DNA of 64,000 bases from an uncultured Litoreibacter sp. (GTDB lineage: Bacteria; Pseudomonadota; Alphaproteobacteria; Rhodobacterales; Rhodobacteraceae), in assembly GCF_947501785.1 (NCBI RefSeq), contig NZ_CANMXB010000001.1, positions 2,189,048 to 2,253,047 of the forward strand, given 5' to 3'. Of this stretch, positions 8,930 to 18,231 are shown in pieces. Made by a program: the position numbers and the translations under genes. Each line of letters starts with the position of its first letter. The stretch's first letter is position 1. A model generated the notes under the pieces. It did no database searches and had not been told where the DNA came from. It saw nothing but the letters and a program-made list of their open reading frames with translations.

Positions 8930-9078
8930 AGTGCCAACCGTTAGTCACAAGCCAAGCGACACTCAATGCGCAATGCGCAAAAACCTCTTTCCAAGGGTCC
9001 GATTCCCTCCTATAGCAAGCGCTTCACAGCGGCCCGACACCCTTGGAGGCAGCCGCATCAACATAAAGGAATTCAGTC

Positions 9079-9744
9079 ATGGCTAAAGGGATCCCAGATC
9101 TTGAAGTCGAGGCACGCGCGGGGACAGGCAAGGGGGCCGCTCGCGCAGCACGCCGTAACGGCATGGTGCCAGGTATTGTGTATGGCGGCGGTGCCGACCC
9201 ACAACCAATCCAGCTCCCCTTCAACGTGCTCTTCAAAAAGCTGAAAGACGGCCGCTTTCTGGCGACGCTTTTCAATCTGAAGATCGAAGGCCAGGAAGAC
9301 GTCCGCGTCATCTGCCGGAACGTGCAACGCGACGTGGTCAAGGATTTGCCCACACATATCGACCTGCTGCGCCTGAAGCGCACCACCAAAATCGCGCTGT
9401 TCATCCCGGTTGAGGTTGTGGGCGAGGAAGAATCCCCCGGCCTGAAAAAGGGCGGAGTGCTGTCGCTGGTACGTCCCGAGGTCGAGCTGGTCGTGACCGC
9501 GTCCGACATCCCGGACAGCATCACAATCGACGTCTCGGAAATCGAGATTGGCGAAAACGTGTCGATCTCGGCGGTGACCCTGCCGGAAGGCTCCAAGCCA
9601 ACCATCGACCGTGACTTCGTGATTGCAAACATCCAAGCCCCATCCGGCCTGAAATCGGCAGATGACGAGGACGAGGATGGCGAAGAAGGTGCAGAGGGCG
9701 AAGCAGCGCCAGAAGCAGAAGCATCCGAGGGCGGCGAGGAGTAA
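9079..9744 (+). CDS. rplY: 50S ribosomal protein L25/general stress protein Ctc
   Basis: The 221-aa protein is the long, two-domain TL5/Ctc form of L25. Residues 1-95 are the 5S rRNA-binding L25 domain (starting [19 protein letters not shown]) and about 100-185 the beta-rich TL5 C-terminal domain ([17 protein letters not shown]). It ends in a long acidic tail of Glu, Asp and Ala. It binds 5S rRNA in the large ribosomal subunit. The ribosome binding site AAAGGA precedes the ATG, and a textbook terminator follows 25 nt after the stop, so it is a single-gene transcript or the end of one. Confidence 0.95.
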   Translation: MAKGIPDLEVEARAGTGKGAARAARRNGMVPGIVYGGGADPQPIQLPFNVLFKKLKDGRFLATLFNLKIEGQEDVRVICRNVQRDVVKDLPTHIDLLRLKRTTKIALFIPVEVVGEEESPGLKKGGVLSLVRPEVELVVTASDIPDSITIDVSEIEIGENVSISAVTLPEGSKPTIDRDFVIANIQAPSGLKSADDEDEDGEEGAEGEAAPEAEASEGGEE

Positions 9745-9769
9745 TCTTCTTCACCCCTTTGACAAAATC

Positions 9770-9800
9770 GAAACGCGAGGGCCTTGGCCCTCGCGTTTTG
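9770..9800 (+). terminator. Rho-independent terminator of rplY
   Basis: The arms CGCGAGGGCC (9774-9783) and GGCCCTCGCG (9786-9795) form a perfect GC-rich hairpin with a 2-nt formal loop (really about 4 nt), followed by TTTTGCGTTT. Confidence 0.9.
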
Positions 9801-10150
9801 CGTTTGAGGGCGCAAGAGAAATCACGATCGGTGCGTTGAGGATGGGGGGCTAGTTGTCCGCTTTGAGCCCAAACCTCCGCCGTTCCGGTTCCTATTGGCT
9901 GTGTTTTGAATTGGCCGCTTGCATCCCCTAAGCTGAACTTGACCACGAAGCGTAACCAACCGGCTGCTTTGCATTGTCGGTCCCGTGACCGCCGCTTGCC
10001 TCAAAGGACACGCAGCAATTCGTTGCGTGTAGCTACAGACAAAGGTCGTTGGGAATTCTAGCTAGAGTTTTAACTACACCACGCAGATAAACGTAAATTG
10101 AACTTTTTTGGGGTCACAACAACGACATCTTCCCTCTCGTCGAGCATCAG
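9801..10150. other. Non-coding stretch between rplY and the Hint gene
   Basis: About 350 bases without a credible gene. The right half (about 10040-10120) turns AT-rich and probably holds the promoter of the Hint-domain gene. No repeat, tRNA or structured RNA stands out to me. Confidence 0.4.
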
Positions 10151-11233
10151 ATGTCAACGTTCACTTTCACACCGCCGGATGAAGAATTTGCTGCTGCCAG
10201 TGGCGACAATGTGAACGCGGACCCCAATTGGAGTTACTTTGACCACCCACCGAACTCGACGAGCAACCTATCAATCACATCCAATGAGGGGGATGCAGAT
10301 CCCCGACTCTTCGAAGTTGGAGAAACCTACGACCTTGCCTGGCAGGGACATGGTGGCGGTGCCATGGAAGACGCAGTCGTATTGAGGTCGGACTACCTTG
10401 GGCCTGGTGAAGGCGCGATTGTTTTTGAAGGCATCAATTCGAACACTGGTGAGCTCTATCAAGTCGTATGGTCGCCGAACTTTGATCTTGAAGCCTGGTA
10501 TTGGGACAATGGCGGTGGGCCTTCATCTCCCAATGCGTTTTATACAACAGATCGGTCCGCAGATGACTTCCAATATGCCTGCTTCGCATTCGGATCCGTC
10601 ATTGATACTCCGAACGGCCCAAGACGCATTGAGACATTGGACGTTGGTGATCAGGTATCCACGTTGGACCACGGCCCAGTTTCAATCACCTGGCTGTACA
10701 TCGGCGACCAGACACTTGAAAAGTCAGAAGAAGATGAGCGACCTGTTCTGATCGGCGCAGGATCGCTTGGTAAGAACAGGCCACAAAAGGACCTAATTGT
10801 ATCCCCGCAACACCGCATCTTGGTCGGCGGCTCGGGGCAGTTCGAAGACGCTTTCGAGAATGAGTGCTTCGTTCCTGCAAAGGCACTGATTGCTTGCCCG
10901 GGAATTCGGCATATGTCCGGAAAACGAAACATCAGGTGGGTTCATGTGGTTTGCCTAAACCACGAGATAGTTCAAGTGAATGGCAGTTGGTCCGAGTCTA
11001 TGCTCCTGACCGAGTACAGTCTCAGCATGATTGAAGATGGTACTCGCGACGCGCTGACAACAGTTCTTGGAGACTCTCTCAGGGAAGATGGCGCTCTCAA
11101 TGGGCCAATTGCCCGCCCGTGTCTGACAAAACGCGGAACAGCGGAGCAACTATACAAAGGGCGACGCGCCCGACTTGACCGGAAAAATATCCGACCTAAA
11201 AAAATCAAGCCACCGGATTGCCCGGCTTTCTGA
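10151..11233 (+). CDS. Orphan Hint (Hedgehog/intein) domain protein
   Basis: In this 360-aa protein residues 1-140 form a novel N-terminal region of low complexity, without a signal peptide. At about residue 142 the segment CFAFGSVIDTPNGPRRIETL begins a Hint_2-type domain: the catalytic Cys starts block A, LDVGDQVST follows, SPQHRILVGG is block B with its His, and the C-terminal part runs through VCLNHEIVQVNG. The Cys-led domain can in principle activate the preceding peptide bond. Such proteins are abundant in Rhodobacteraceae and of unknown role; they often accompany secreted or RTX-like proteins. The tail after about 290 is polar and basic. No cognate partner is adjacent, so the function is open. 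Confidence 0.85.
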   Translation: MSTFTFTPPDEEFAAASGDNVNADPNWSYFDHPPNSTSNLSITSNEGDADPRLFEVGETYDLAWQGHGGGAMEDAVVLRSDYLGPGEGAIVFEGINSNTGELYQVVWSPNFDLEAWYWDNGGGPSSPNAFYTTDRSADDFQYACFAFGSVIDTPNGPRRIETLDVGDQVSTLDHGPVSITWLYIGDQTLEKSEEDERPVLIGAGSLGKNRPQKDLIVSPQHRILVGGSGQFEDAFENECFVPAKALIACPGIRHMSGKRNIRWVHVVCLNHEIVQVNGSWSESMLLTEYSLSMIEDGTRDALTTVLGDSLREDGALNGPIARPCLTKRGTAEQLYKGRRARLDRKNIRPKKIKPPDCPAF

Positions 11234-11564
11234 TCTGAGGCCCGACCCATTACTTGTGCTTAATGAGCAATGTCCGCTTTGCCATGCGCTGTTGACGCTC
11301 TACCCTCTGAACTCTGCGCGGCGGCAAACTGCAGCTTTGTCCGCATAGAAAACCACCTTAGCCGGGCCCGCGTCTGTCCGTGGAGTGGCGCTGCAACGCC
11401 CATTCGACAGTACTTTATGGCAGCCAAATACATCTTCGGAATATGCGGCGCGCATTTGCATCAAAAGCGCCAGCCCGCCGAGACGGTCTTGCGCTCGCCC
11501 GGCGCCTACGGCGTAATTCCGGGCGGGTCGGTGCGTTGAAAAAACGGCACGCTCGACTTGAGGA
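11234..11564. other. Non-coding stretch after the Hint gene
   Basis: The 331 bases between the Hint gene and the FkbM gene contain only short, overlapping open frames without codon bias or start signals. The middle (about 11400-11530) has compositional and phrase features of dispersed roseobacter spacer DNA, but I find no second copy in this window. Confidence 0.4.
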
Positions 11565-12287
11565 TCACCCTTCTGCATCCAACGCTACACCTTCCCGGCA
11601 GAACCCAATCATCTGCCCCCGTGACAACGCGGGCGCATAAATAAGCCCAGAGGCCGACATACAGTCGAAGATGCGTTTGATCACCGTGTCAGGGTAGCGC
11701 TTGGGGTGCAGCTCCATCACCAAGACCCGCACGTGGTCTGGCCAGGGCGCGTCAAACATCGTGGCCTCCGCCCCTTCGACATCCATCATCACCACGGTCG
11801 GTTTGTGTTCCGCAATCAAATCGCGCAGCACCAAGGCGGGCACGTCGATTGTCTCCGCCCCGCCGGCGTCGCTGACCGAAGAGGCCCAAAACGCCCGCGC
11901 CTGCTTCAAGGCCAAGGTGCCCCCCGTAACCGGCGCGCCCACGGCGGCGCCATGCAACACCGTGGCCTCCTCGCAGTCATTGAGCTCCAAGTTCCCACGG
12001 ATCACCGGCAAAAGGTCCGGGTTGGCCTCCACCGTCACCACATTTTCCGCGCCGGCCAGCATTGCGCAAAGCGTGGCGACGTATCCCACGCCAGACCCCA
12101 GATCCAGCACCCTGTCCCCGTAATCCACCACCAGCTGGGCCGCGCGGGACTCGTGCCCCTCGTAGCCGCCATTCTTAAGCTTCATACGGATGCGTTTGGT
12201 CAGAAATGCCTCCGGCACCTCCAACGTTACGCCGCTCAGTTCGAATTGTGCCACTGGCTTTATCCCTGATAAGATGCGCAAAATCAT
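11565..12287 (-). CDS. FkbM family SAM-dependent methyltransferase
   Basis: The 240-aa protein carries a Rossmann methyltransferase core: motif I VLDLGSGVGYVATLCA, motif II VVTVEANPDL, and later MMDVEGAEATMF, the FkbM-type hallmark. FkbM enzymes O-methylate sugars, polyketides or lipids; the acceptor cannot be told from this sequence. The N-terminal 50 residues (FELSGVTLEVPEAFLT) are a small beta substrate or dimer region. It is divergent from pth, whose start codon lies 41 nt from this gene's start, so the two promoters must overlap. Confidence 0.85.
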   Translation of the reverse strand: MILRILSGIKPVAQFELSGVTLEVPEAFLTKRIRMKLKNGGYEGHESRAAQLVVDYGDRVLDLGSGVGYVATLCAMLAGAENVVTVEANPDLLPVIRGNLELNDCEEATVLHGAAVGAPVTGGTLALKQARAFWASSVSDAGGAETIDVPALVLRDLIAEHKPTVVMMDVEGAEATMFDAPWPDHVRVLVMELHPKRYPDTVIKRIFDCMSASGLIYAPALSRGQMIGFCREGVALDAEG

Positions 12288-12327
12288 AGGCGCGCCGCTG
12301 GGCGATCACAACACGGGCGATTGGGCG

Positions 12328-13005
12328 ATGAAACTCTTTGCAGGCTTGGGCAACCCCGGCGCGAAATACGCGGGCAACCGGCACAATATCGGCTTCATGG
12401 CGCTGGACCGTATCGCGGATGACCACGGCTTCACCCCGTGGAAATCCAAGTTTCAGGGCCAGATCAGCGAGGGCCGTTTGGGTTCAGAAAAGGTCGTGCT
12501 GTTGAAACCCACCACCTTCATGAACCTGTCCGGCCGATCCGTGGGGGAGGCGATGCGGTTTTACAAACTCGACAGCACCGACATTATCGTCTTCCATGAC
12601 GAGATCGACCTCGCCCCCGCCAAACTGCGCTGCAAGGCTGGCGGCGGGCATGCGGGCCATAACGGGTTGCGCTCCATCCACCAGCATATCGGCCCGCATT
12701 ACGACCGGGTGCGCATGGGCGTCGGCCACCCCGGCCACAAAGACAAGGTGCCCGGATACGTGCTGCGCGACTTCGCCAAGGCGGACCAAGACTGGCTGGA
12801 CGACGTGCTGCGCGGGGTCAGCGACGGGGCGCCCCATCTGGCAGACGGCGACACCGGGCGTTTCCTGAACGCAGTGTCCCTGCGCGTGGCGCCGCCGCGT
12901 TCGTCAACGACCAAGGAAAAGTCGAAGCCAAGCGTCAAACCTGTGGAGACCCCACCAGAGGACACGCGTTCTCCGATGCAAAAGCTGTTGGATAAGTTCA
13001 AATGA
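12328..13005 (+). CDS. pth: Peptidyl-tRNA hydrolase
   Basis: The 225-aa enzyme releases peptidyl-tRNAs that drop off the ribosome by cleaving the ester bond. The N-terminal signature GLGNPGAKYAGNRHNIGF contains the catalytic His, FMNLSG and HDEIDL (catalytic-site Asp) follow, then GGGHAGHNGLRSI. The last 35 residues are a lysine- and proline-rich extension absent in the shorter E. coli protein but common in relatives. The ATG at 12328 gives the canonical MKLFAGLGNPG start. The stop overlaps the ATG of the next gene by 4 nt, suggesting coupled translation. Confidence 0.96.
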   Translation: MKLFAGLGNPGAKYAGNRHNIGFMALDRIADDHGFTPWKSKFQGQISEGRLGSEKVVLLKPTTFMNLSGRSVGEAMRFYKLDSTDIIVFHDEIDLAPAKLRCKAGGGHAGHNGLRSIHQHIGPHYDRVRMGVGHPGHKDKVPGYVLRDFAKADQDWLDDVLRGVSDGAPHLADGDTGRFLNAVSLRVAPPRSSTTKEKSKPSVKPVETPPEDTRSPMQKLLDKFK

Positions 13006-14171
13006 GATCGTTTCTGAAATGGGCGCTGCGCGTCGTGCTGGTCTTGGCAGCGATTGCCATCGTTGCGGGCATCTGGAAGCGCGAACAGATAATGCGGTTA
13101 ATGGCGGTGAACTCGCTCTTCACCGAAGAGAAGATCGTGAACAACTTCTCCAATATGAACTCCGCCTTCCTCTGGGCCGAGATGGACCGCGGCGATGCGC
13201 CTGTCACGCCGCTGCCCAAGGGCGAGCCGGCCACCCTCCCCGCCGAGACAGCCCAATGGATTGAGGAACGCAACGTCACTGCCCTAGTGGTACTCAAAGA
13301 CGGGCAAATCGTGTCCGAGAATTACTATTTGGGCACCAAGCCCGAGGACCGCCGCATCAGCTGGTCGGTGGCCAAAAGCTTCCTTTCCGCGCTGTTTGGA
13401 ATAGCTGAGGCCGAAGGCAAGATCCCCGATATGGACGCACTGGTCACCAACTACGTGCCGCAACTCAAAGACACCGGCTACGCCGACGCGACCATCAAAA
13501 ACGTGCTGCAAATGTCGTCCGGCGTCACCTTTGACGAGGATTACCTGGACTATGACAGCGACATCAACCGCATGGGCCGGGTGCTGGCGCTGGGCGGCAC
13601 AATGGACGATTTCGCGGCCGCAATTAAAGACAAGGACCGCCCGGCGGGGGAGGCGATGGAATACACCTCCATCGACACCCATGTGCTGGGCATGGTGCTG
13701 CGCGCCGCCACAGGGCGCAGCGTGGTAGAGCTGATGGAGGAGAAATTGATCCAACCCATGGGGCTGGAAGCGTCCCCCTATTACCTGACCGACGGGGTCG
13801 GGGTCGCCTTCGTGCTGGGCGGGTTGAACCTGACCACGCGCGATTATGCCCGGATGGGGCTGATGTTTCTGCAAGACGGCGCCTTGGGCGGCACACAGAT
13901 CGTCCCCGCCGACTGGGTGCGCCAAAGCACCGCCCCCTCTGCCAAGACAGCGCCCGGCAAGATCGGCTACGGCTACCAATGGTGGATCCCCACAGGCTCA
14001 GTCGAGGGCGAGTTTCAGGCACAGGGCATTTACGGGCAGTATGTCTATATTAACCGGGAGGCCGGTATCGTGATCGCCGTAAACAGCGCGGACCGAAAGT
14101 TCCGCGAAGCCGGTGTATCTGACGGCAACATAGCGATGTTTCGCGCCATCACGCAGGAGCTCAGCCAATGA
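13002..14171 (+). CDS. Serine hydrolase, beta-lactamase (class C-like) family
   Basis: The 389-aa protein has an N-terminal hydrophobic anchor (residues 4-25) and then a penicillin-binding/beta-lactamase-like fold. The catalytic SxxK is SVAK in ISWSVAKSFLS; a likely YxS motif is in MEYTSIDTH; near the C-terminus GYGYQWWIP and QGIYGQYVYI match the 6-aminohexanoate-oligomer hydrolase/esterase branch better than true beta-lactamases. It probably acts in the periplasm on an ester, amide or peptide substrate that cannot be named. The ATG overlaps the pth stop and its own stop overlaps the next gene, giving three linked genes. Confidence 0.85.
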   Translation: MRSFLKWALRVVLVLAAIAIVAGIWKREQIMRLMAVNSLFTEEKIVNNFSNMNSAFLWAEMDRGDAPVTPLPKGEPATLPAETAQWIEERNVTALVVLKDGQIVSENYYLGTKPEDRRISWSVAKSFLSALFGIAEAEGKIPDMDALVTNYVPQLKDTGYADATIKNVLQMSSGVTFDEDYLDYDSDINRMGRVLALGGTMDDFAAAIKDKDRPAGEAMEYTSIDTHVLGMVLRAATGRSVVELMEEKLIQPMGLEASPYYLTDGVGVAFVLGGLNLTTRDYARMGLMFLQDGALGGTQIVPADWVRQSTAPSAKTAPGKIGYGYQWWIPTGSVEGEFQAQGIYGQYVYINREAGIVIAVNSADRKFREAGVSDGNIAMFRAITQELSQ

Positions 14172-14545
14172 ACATGGACCCGTCCCTCAATGTGCTCGGC
14201 GAAGAGCTGGCCAGCTGTTCGCAAAACCCGGTCACCGGCTTCTTCCGCAACGGCTGCTGCGACACCGGCCCGATGGATCAGGGCAGCCACACGGTCTGTG
14301 CCGTGATGACCGCGGAATTCCTGGCCCTGTCCAAGTATCTCGGCAATGACCTGTCCACCCCGCGCCCGGAATTCGGCTTCCCCGGGCTGAAGCCTGGCGA
14401 TCAATGGTGCCTCTGCGCCGCGCGGTTCCTGCAGGCCCATGACGAGGGCGCGGCCCCCAAGGTCAACCTGCGCGCCACCCACCAACGCGCGCTCGACATC
14501 GTGTCGCTGGACATCCTCGCGCAATACGCCCTGGACGAGGGCTAG
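14168..14545 (+). CDS. DUF2237 family protein
   Basis: The 125-aa soluble protein matches the DUF2237 family along its whole length: LNVLGEELASCSQNPVTGFF near the start, then GCCDTGPMDQGSHTVCAVMT and the end motif QWCLCAARFLQAHDEGAAP. Conserved cysteines (CC pair, WCLC) suggest metal or disulfide chemistry, but the family function is unknown. The ATG overlaps the stop of the serine hydrolase by 4 nt. A repeat element follows directly. Confidence 0.9.
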   Translation: MNMDPSLNVLGEELASCSQNPVTGFFRNGCCDTGPMDQGSHTVCAVMTAEFLALSKYLGNDLSTPRPEFGFPGLKPGDQWCLCAARFLQAHDEGAAPKVNLRATHQRALDIVSLDILAQYALDEG

Positions 14546-14552
14546 CCCCCTT

Positions 14553-14641
14553 TCCATGTTCAGAAATATCCTGGGGGTCTGCCCGCGTGGCTGGGGGTGA
14601 AACCCCCAAAGAACGCAAAGCATCCTGTGCCGCAGGCCCAA
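14553..14641 (-). repeat. Intergenic hairpin repeat, copy 1
   Basis: Read on the minus strand from the stop of the site-2 protease gene this begins ATTGGGCCTGCGGCAC, passes GGGGGTTTCACCCCC (a 5-bp-arm hairpin) and ends GGATATTTCTGAACATGGA. The same ordered blocks recur at 33354-33465, 44783-44846 and 51536-51634. The position just after a stop codon suggests a transcript-end or mobile-hairpin role. Confidence 0.7.
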
Positions 14642-15301
14642 TCACCGCGAAGCGTTCGCCATCTGCCAATGCAGCTTGATCGACGGGATGAAAAACAGCA
14701 CGAAGCCGTAGGTGTAATAGACCAAAATCATCCCCGGGATCCACAACACGCAGGCGGCAACGCCGATCCACCCGCACACACGCGTGGCGGTCACCGACGG
14801 CAAGAGCCGCATCAAAAACAGCTGGAACAGCTTGCCGCCATCCAGCGGCATCAACGGCATCAGGTTGAAAATCGCCAGAAACAGGTTCAGGTCGGCCAGC
14901 CAATACAAAGCCCAGGCCGCCATTCCGTCCACATTGGGCGCGGCCAATGACGCCAGGGCCCAGATCACCAGGTTCACAATCGGCCCCATCGCGACAATCA
15001 GTTCATCCTGTTGCCGCGTGGCCGAGACCGAGCGCTCACAAAACCCGCCCCCGCCGTAGATCATGATCCGGCGCACCCGCACGCCCTGGATCAGCGATCC
15101 CCAAGCGTGGCCCAACTCGTGCAGCAGGATCGAGCCGATCAGCATCAGGGCCAACAACGCACCGTACATCATACCCTGGGTGGAGCCGCCCAACGGCACA
15201 AAAATCAGCAAGATCAGCAAGATGCTGCCGCCAAATTGGATCGGGACGCCCCATGGGCCGCGGAATTCGAATATGGGGTTCTCGTTACCAAACATCTGCA
15301 C
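14642..15301 (-). CDS. Site-2 protease family (M50) membrane metallopeptidase
   Basis: The 219-aa polytopic protein has HELGH in a membrane helix (zinc ligands and catalytic Glu, about residue 62) and LMPLDGGKLF (third zinc ligand Asp, about 150), the two defining motifs of intramembrane S2P proteases. It is of the short type without PDZ or CBS domain, which usually works on small membrane-bound peptides or anti-sigma factors. The substrate is unknown. It lies downstream of trpB across a terminator, so it has its own promoter. Confidence 0.9.
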   Translation of the reverse strand: MQMFGNENPIFEFRGPWGVPIQFGGSILLILLIFVPLGGSTQGMMYGALLALMLIGSILLHELGHAWGSLIQGVRVRRIMIYGGGGFCERSVSATRQQDELIVAMGPIVNLVIWALASLAAPNVDGMAAWALYWLADLNLFLAIFNLMPLMPLDGGKLFQLFLMRLLPSVTATRVCGWIGVAACVLWIPGMILVYYTYGFVLFFIPSIKLHWQMANASR

Positions 15302-15389
15302 CGCCTCGGGTTCACTGTCCCACCCGCGTTGGTCGCAGGGCTTTGTGCAGTTTTGGCAGATATTTGCCGAAGGCGGTACGCAAAAGACG

Positions 15390-15417
15390 AAAGGCCCGCC
15401 AATTTTGGCGGGCCTGC
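15390..15417 (-). terminator. Rho-independent terminator of trpB
   Basis: Perfect 11-bp arms (AGGCCCGCCAA with TTGGCGGGCCT, 15392-15402 and 15405-15415) followed on the minus strand by TTCGTCTTTTG. Confidence 0.85.
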
Positions 15418-15449
15418 GTGTTCATTTGGACTCTATGAGCCGATTTGCA

Positions 15450-16679
15450 TTACGCGAATTCACCCATCTCAAATCCCAGCGCCTTGGCCACGGTGAAGAT
15501 GTCTTTGTCACCCCGCCCGCACATATTCATGCAGATGATGTGATCTGGTGGCAGGGTTGGCGCGATCTTCATGACATGGGCGAGCGCGTGGGACGGCTCC
15601 AACGCGGGGATGATCCCTTCTTGCTCGCAGCACAGCTGGAACGCTTCCAGCGCTTCCACGTCGGTGATCGAGACGTATTGCGCGCGGCCAATCTCATGCA
15701 GCCAGGAATGCTCTGGCCCAATGCCGGGGTAATCCAGACCGGCCGAGATCGAGAACCCTTCAAGGATTTGCCCGTCATCATCTTGCAGCAGATACGTGCG
15801 GTTGCCATGCAATACCCCCGGGCGCCCGCCCGTCAAAGACGCGCAATGTTCCATCTTCGCGTTCACGCCCTTGCCGCCAGCCTCCACGCCGATGATGTTA
15901 ACGTCCTTGTCGTCAAGGAATGGGAAAAACAGCCCCATCGCGTTGGAGCCGCCGCCAATGGCCGCGATGATCGTGTCAGGCAGGCGGCCTTCGGCCCCCT
16001 GCATCTGTTCCTTGGCCTCCTTGCCGATGATCGCCTGAAAGTCGCGCACCATGGCCGGATATGGGTGGGGACCAGCAACCGTGCCGATGCAGTAAAACGT
16101 GTCGCGCACATTGGTCACCCAGTCGCGCAGCGCGTCGTTCATAGCGTCCTTCAGCGTGCCACGGCCCGAGGTCACCGGCACCACCTCCGCGCCCAACAGG
16201 CGCATGCGGAACACGTTGGGGGCCTGACGTTCAACGTCATGCGCGCCCATATAGACCACACATTTCAAGCCAAATTTTGCACAGACGGTGGCCGTGGCCA
16301 CCCCATGCTGCCCCGCGCCGGTTTCCGCGATGATGCGGGTCTTGCCCATGCGGCGTGCCAGAATGATCTGGCCAAGCACGTTGTTGATCTTGTGCGCACC
16401 GGTGTGGTTCAGCTCGTCGCGTTTCATGTAAATCTTAGCACCGCCCAGATGCTCGGTCAGCCGCTCGGCATGATAAAGCGGCGAAGGGCGGCCGACGTAA
16501 TGCTTCCACAGGAAATCCATCTCGTCCCAGAACGTCTTGTCGGTCTTTGCGTGCTCGTACTGTTCCTCCAGCTCGAGGATCAGCGGCATCAGGGTCTCAG
16601 ACACAAAGCGCCCGCCAAAATCGCCAAAGCGGCCATTCTCGTCGGGGCCGGTCATGAAGCTGTTAAATAGATCGTTCAT
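15450..16679 (-). CDS. trpB: Tryptophan synthase beta chain
   Basis: The 409-aa PLP enzyme condenses indole with L-serine to tryptophan. The Schiff-base lysine is in [15 protein letters not shown], the catalytic Glu in [10 protein letters not shown], the phosphate-binding loop is GGGSNAMG, and the substrate-gating region [11 protein letters not shown] is intact. The N-terminus [20 protein letters not shown] fits the family. The ATG overlaps the end of trpF by 4 nt, so trpF and trpB are coupled; trpA is 9 kb away on the other strand. Confidence 0.97.
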   Translation of the reverse strand: MNDLFNSFMTGPDENGRFGDFGGRFVSETLMPLILELEEQYEHAKTDKTFWDEMDFLWKHYVGRPSPLYHAERLTEHLGGAKIYMKRDELNHTGAHKINNVLGQIILARRMGKTRIIAETGAGQHGVATATVCAKFGLKCVVYMGAHDVERQAPNVFRMRLLGAEVVPVTSGRGTLKDAMNDALRDWVTNVRDTFYCIGTVAGPHPYPAMVRDFQAIIGKEAKEQMQGAEGRLPDTIIAAIGGGSNAMGLFFPFLDDKDVNIIGVEAGGKGVNAKMEHCASLTGGRPGVLHGNRTYLLQDDDGQILEGFSISAGLDYPGIGPEHSWLHEIGRAQYVSITDVEALEAFQLCCEQEGIIPALEPSHALAHVMKIAPTLPPDHIICMNMCGRGDKDIFTVAKALGFEMGEFA

Positions 16680-17326
16680 CGGTTCTCTCCCATCGCGGCG
16701 CGCGCGAAGTCGTGGATCAGTTGTGCATCTTTTACGCCCGGCGCGCTTTCAACGCCAGAGGACACGTCCACCTGCTGTGCGCCCGTTAGACGCACCGCTT
16801 CGGCAACGTTTTCGGGCGTCAGCCCGCCCGCCAGCATCCAAGGCACGGGCCAGCGGCGCCCGGCGATCAGACGCCAGTCAAAAGTCAGCCCATTGCCGCC
16901 CGGCAGGTCGGCGTCTTTCGGCGGCTTGGCGTCGATCAGCAGCTGGTCGGCGGCAAGCGCGTGGTCGTTCAACGCGGACAGGTCACCCTCATCCGCCACG
17001 CCCACGGCCTTCATCACCGGCAGGCCGAAGCGGGCGCGCACATCGGCCACGCGGTCCGGGCTTTCGGTCCCATGCAGCTGAAGCATGTCCAATGGCACCG
17101 CCGCGACCAGCTCGTCCAGGTCGGCGTCCGTCGCATTTACTGTCAGGGCGACCTTTGCGACGCCCGGGGGCACCTCCATGGCCATTGCCTTGGCGGCCCC
17201 CAATGTCAGGTGGCGTGGCGACTTCGGGAAAAACACGAACCCAACATAGGCCGCCCCCGCGTCAACGCAGGCGGCGACGTCAGCGGCGGTCCCAAGACCG
17301 CAGATTTTCACTCGGATGTCGGACAT
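16676..17326 (-). CDS. trpF: Phosphoribosylanthranilate isomerase
   Basis: The 216-aa TIM barrel isomerises N-(5-phosphoribosyl)anthranilate to CdRP, the third step of the tryptophan branch. The N-terminal VKICGL carries the catalytic Cys, LQLHGTE marks the fourth strand, the catalytic Asp is in LLIDAKP, and [14 protein letters not shown] is the phosphate-binding end. I use the ATG at 17326 (MSDIRVKIC) rather than an in-frame TTG nine codons upstream. It ends within trpB (4-nt overlap). Confidence 0.95.
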   Translation of the reverse strand: MSDIRVKICGLGTAADVAACVDAGAAYVGFVFFPKSPRHLTLGAAKAMAMEVPPGVAKVALTVNATDADLDELVAAVPLDMLQLHGTESPDRVADVRARFGLPVMKAVGVADEGDLSALNDHALAADQLLIDAKPPKDADLPGGNGLTFDWRLIAGRRWPVPWMLAGGLTPENVAEAVRLTGAQQVDVSSGVESAPGVKDAQLIHDFARAAMGENR

Positions 17327-17345
17327 GGGTGTAGCCCTACCCTGC

Positions 17346-17687
17346 TTACTCAAGCAGCGCCAGAACCTCGTCTTGGCCTTTGGCCTTCTCGGCCTTCATG
17401 CCCTTGACCTGCCGCTGCAGCATTTCCTTCTCGCGCCGTTGCGCGCGGGCGTCGGCCCGGTGCTTGTGCTCGCGGAACCATTCCCAGACGAAACCGATCA
17501 GAAGGCCCACGACGATGCCGCCGAATATGATGATGAACAGCGGCAATTCGAAGCTGAAGGGCTGGCCCAGATAGGCGGCCATCTCGTCAGGCAAAAGCTG
17601 GATGGAAACGGTCCCGCGGTTGGCCAGGGCCACAATCAGAAGGCAGAATCCGACAGCCGCTAAAAAGGCGTAACGCAGGTACCGCAT
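17346..17687 (-). CDS. lapA: LapA-domain (DUF1049) membrane protein
   Basis: This 113-aa protein has two membrane helices (about 5-24 and 47-70) with the conserved [18 protein letters not shown] second helix, and a basic cytoplasmic coiled-coil tail ([19 protein letters not shown]). LapA-type proteins act with LapB in controlling lipopolysaccharide synthesis in enterics; the alphaproteobacterial role is less clear. It lies 6 nt after ihfB and 20 nt before trpF, so it is likely in the same transcript. Confidence 0.85.
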   Translation of the reverse strand: MRYLRYAFLAAVGFCLLIVALANRGTVSIQLLPDEMAAYLGQPFSFELPLFIIIFGGIVVGLLIGFVWEWFREHKHRADARAQRREKEMLQRQVKGMKAEKAKGQDEVLALLE

Positions 17688-17693
17688 GGTTGT

Positions 17694-17981
17694 TTAGCTT
17701 TCTTTGCCGTTCAACCGGTCACGCAGCAGCTTGCCGGTTTTGAAGAAGGGGACGTGCTTCTCTTCTACATGAACCGCCTCTCCGGTGCGAGGGTTGCGGC
17801 CAATCCGGGGCTCTCTTTTCTTCACAGAAAACGCGCCAAATCCGCGCAGCTCTACTCTGTTACCGTCAGCGACAGCATCGATCACTTCTTCAAAGACGGT
17901 ATTCACGATGCGTTCGACGTCACGCTGGTACAGATGCGGGTTTTCGTCAGCGATCTTTTGGATCAGCTCGGAACGTATCAT
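17694..17981 (-). CDS. ihfB: Integration host factor subunit beta
   Basis: The 95-aa HU/IHF-family DNA-bending protein contains the beta-arm tip GRNPRTGE with the intercalating Pro and starts [17 protein letters not shown] as in IhfB. It works as a heterodimer with IhfA, which is not in the window. Neighbours downstream are lapA, trpF and trpB; rpsA, its usual upstream neighbour, is separated here by the inserted desaturase gene. Confidence 0.96.
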   Translation of the reverse strand: MIRSELIQKIADENPHLYQRDVERIVNTVFEEVIDAVADGNRVELRGFGAFSVKKREPRIGRNPRTGEAVHVEEKHVPFFKTGKLLRDRLNGKES

Positions 17982-18108
17982 TAAATATCCTCCCCAGGAT
18001 GAATGCAGCTTGGGGTTGGCCCCACTTAAAGACAGACTATAGGCCGAATAAACGTGATGTGGAAAGGGATTAGGTGGCAGTAACTCCCCCTATCGCTTGC
18101 TGAATCTG

Positions 18109-18142
18109 CAGTTTCGCAGCTGTATTTTGTCAGTTTCGCAGC
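18109..18142. promoter_or_regulatory. 22-bp-spaced direct repeat upstream of ihfB
   Basis: CAGTTTCGCAGC occurs at 18109-18120 and again at 18131-18142, i.e. two identical 12-mers with a 22-bp period (two helical turns), about 130-160 bp upstream of the ihfB start. The surrounding 250 bases (17982-18231) have no gene. A binding site for a regulator is possible; chance or recent duplication is not excluded. Confidence 0.35.
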
Positions 18143-18231
18143 GGATTGAAGCCGACTGCAAACAATCTATGACGCTCAGATGACCGCTGTCTGAACCGAT
18201 TCGGACAGGGATTGGTGCATAACGGAGCACG

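Noticed and set aside
15063-16670. 535-aa plus-strand frame antisense to trpB
   Set aside because: Lies opposite a clear trpB; composition typical of a GC-rich shadow frame with no motifs.
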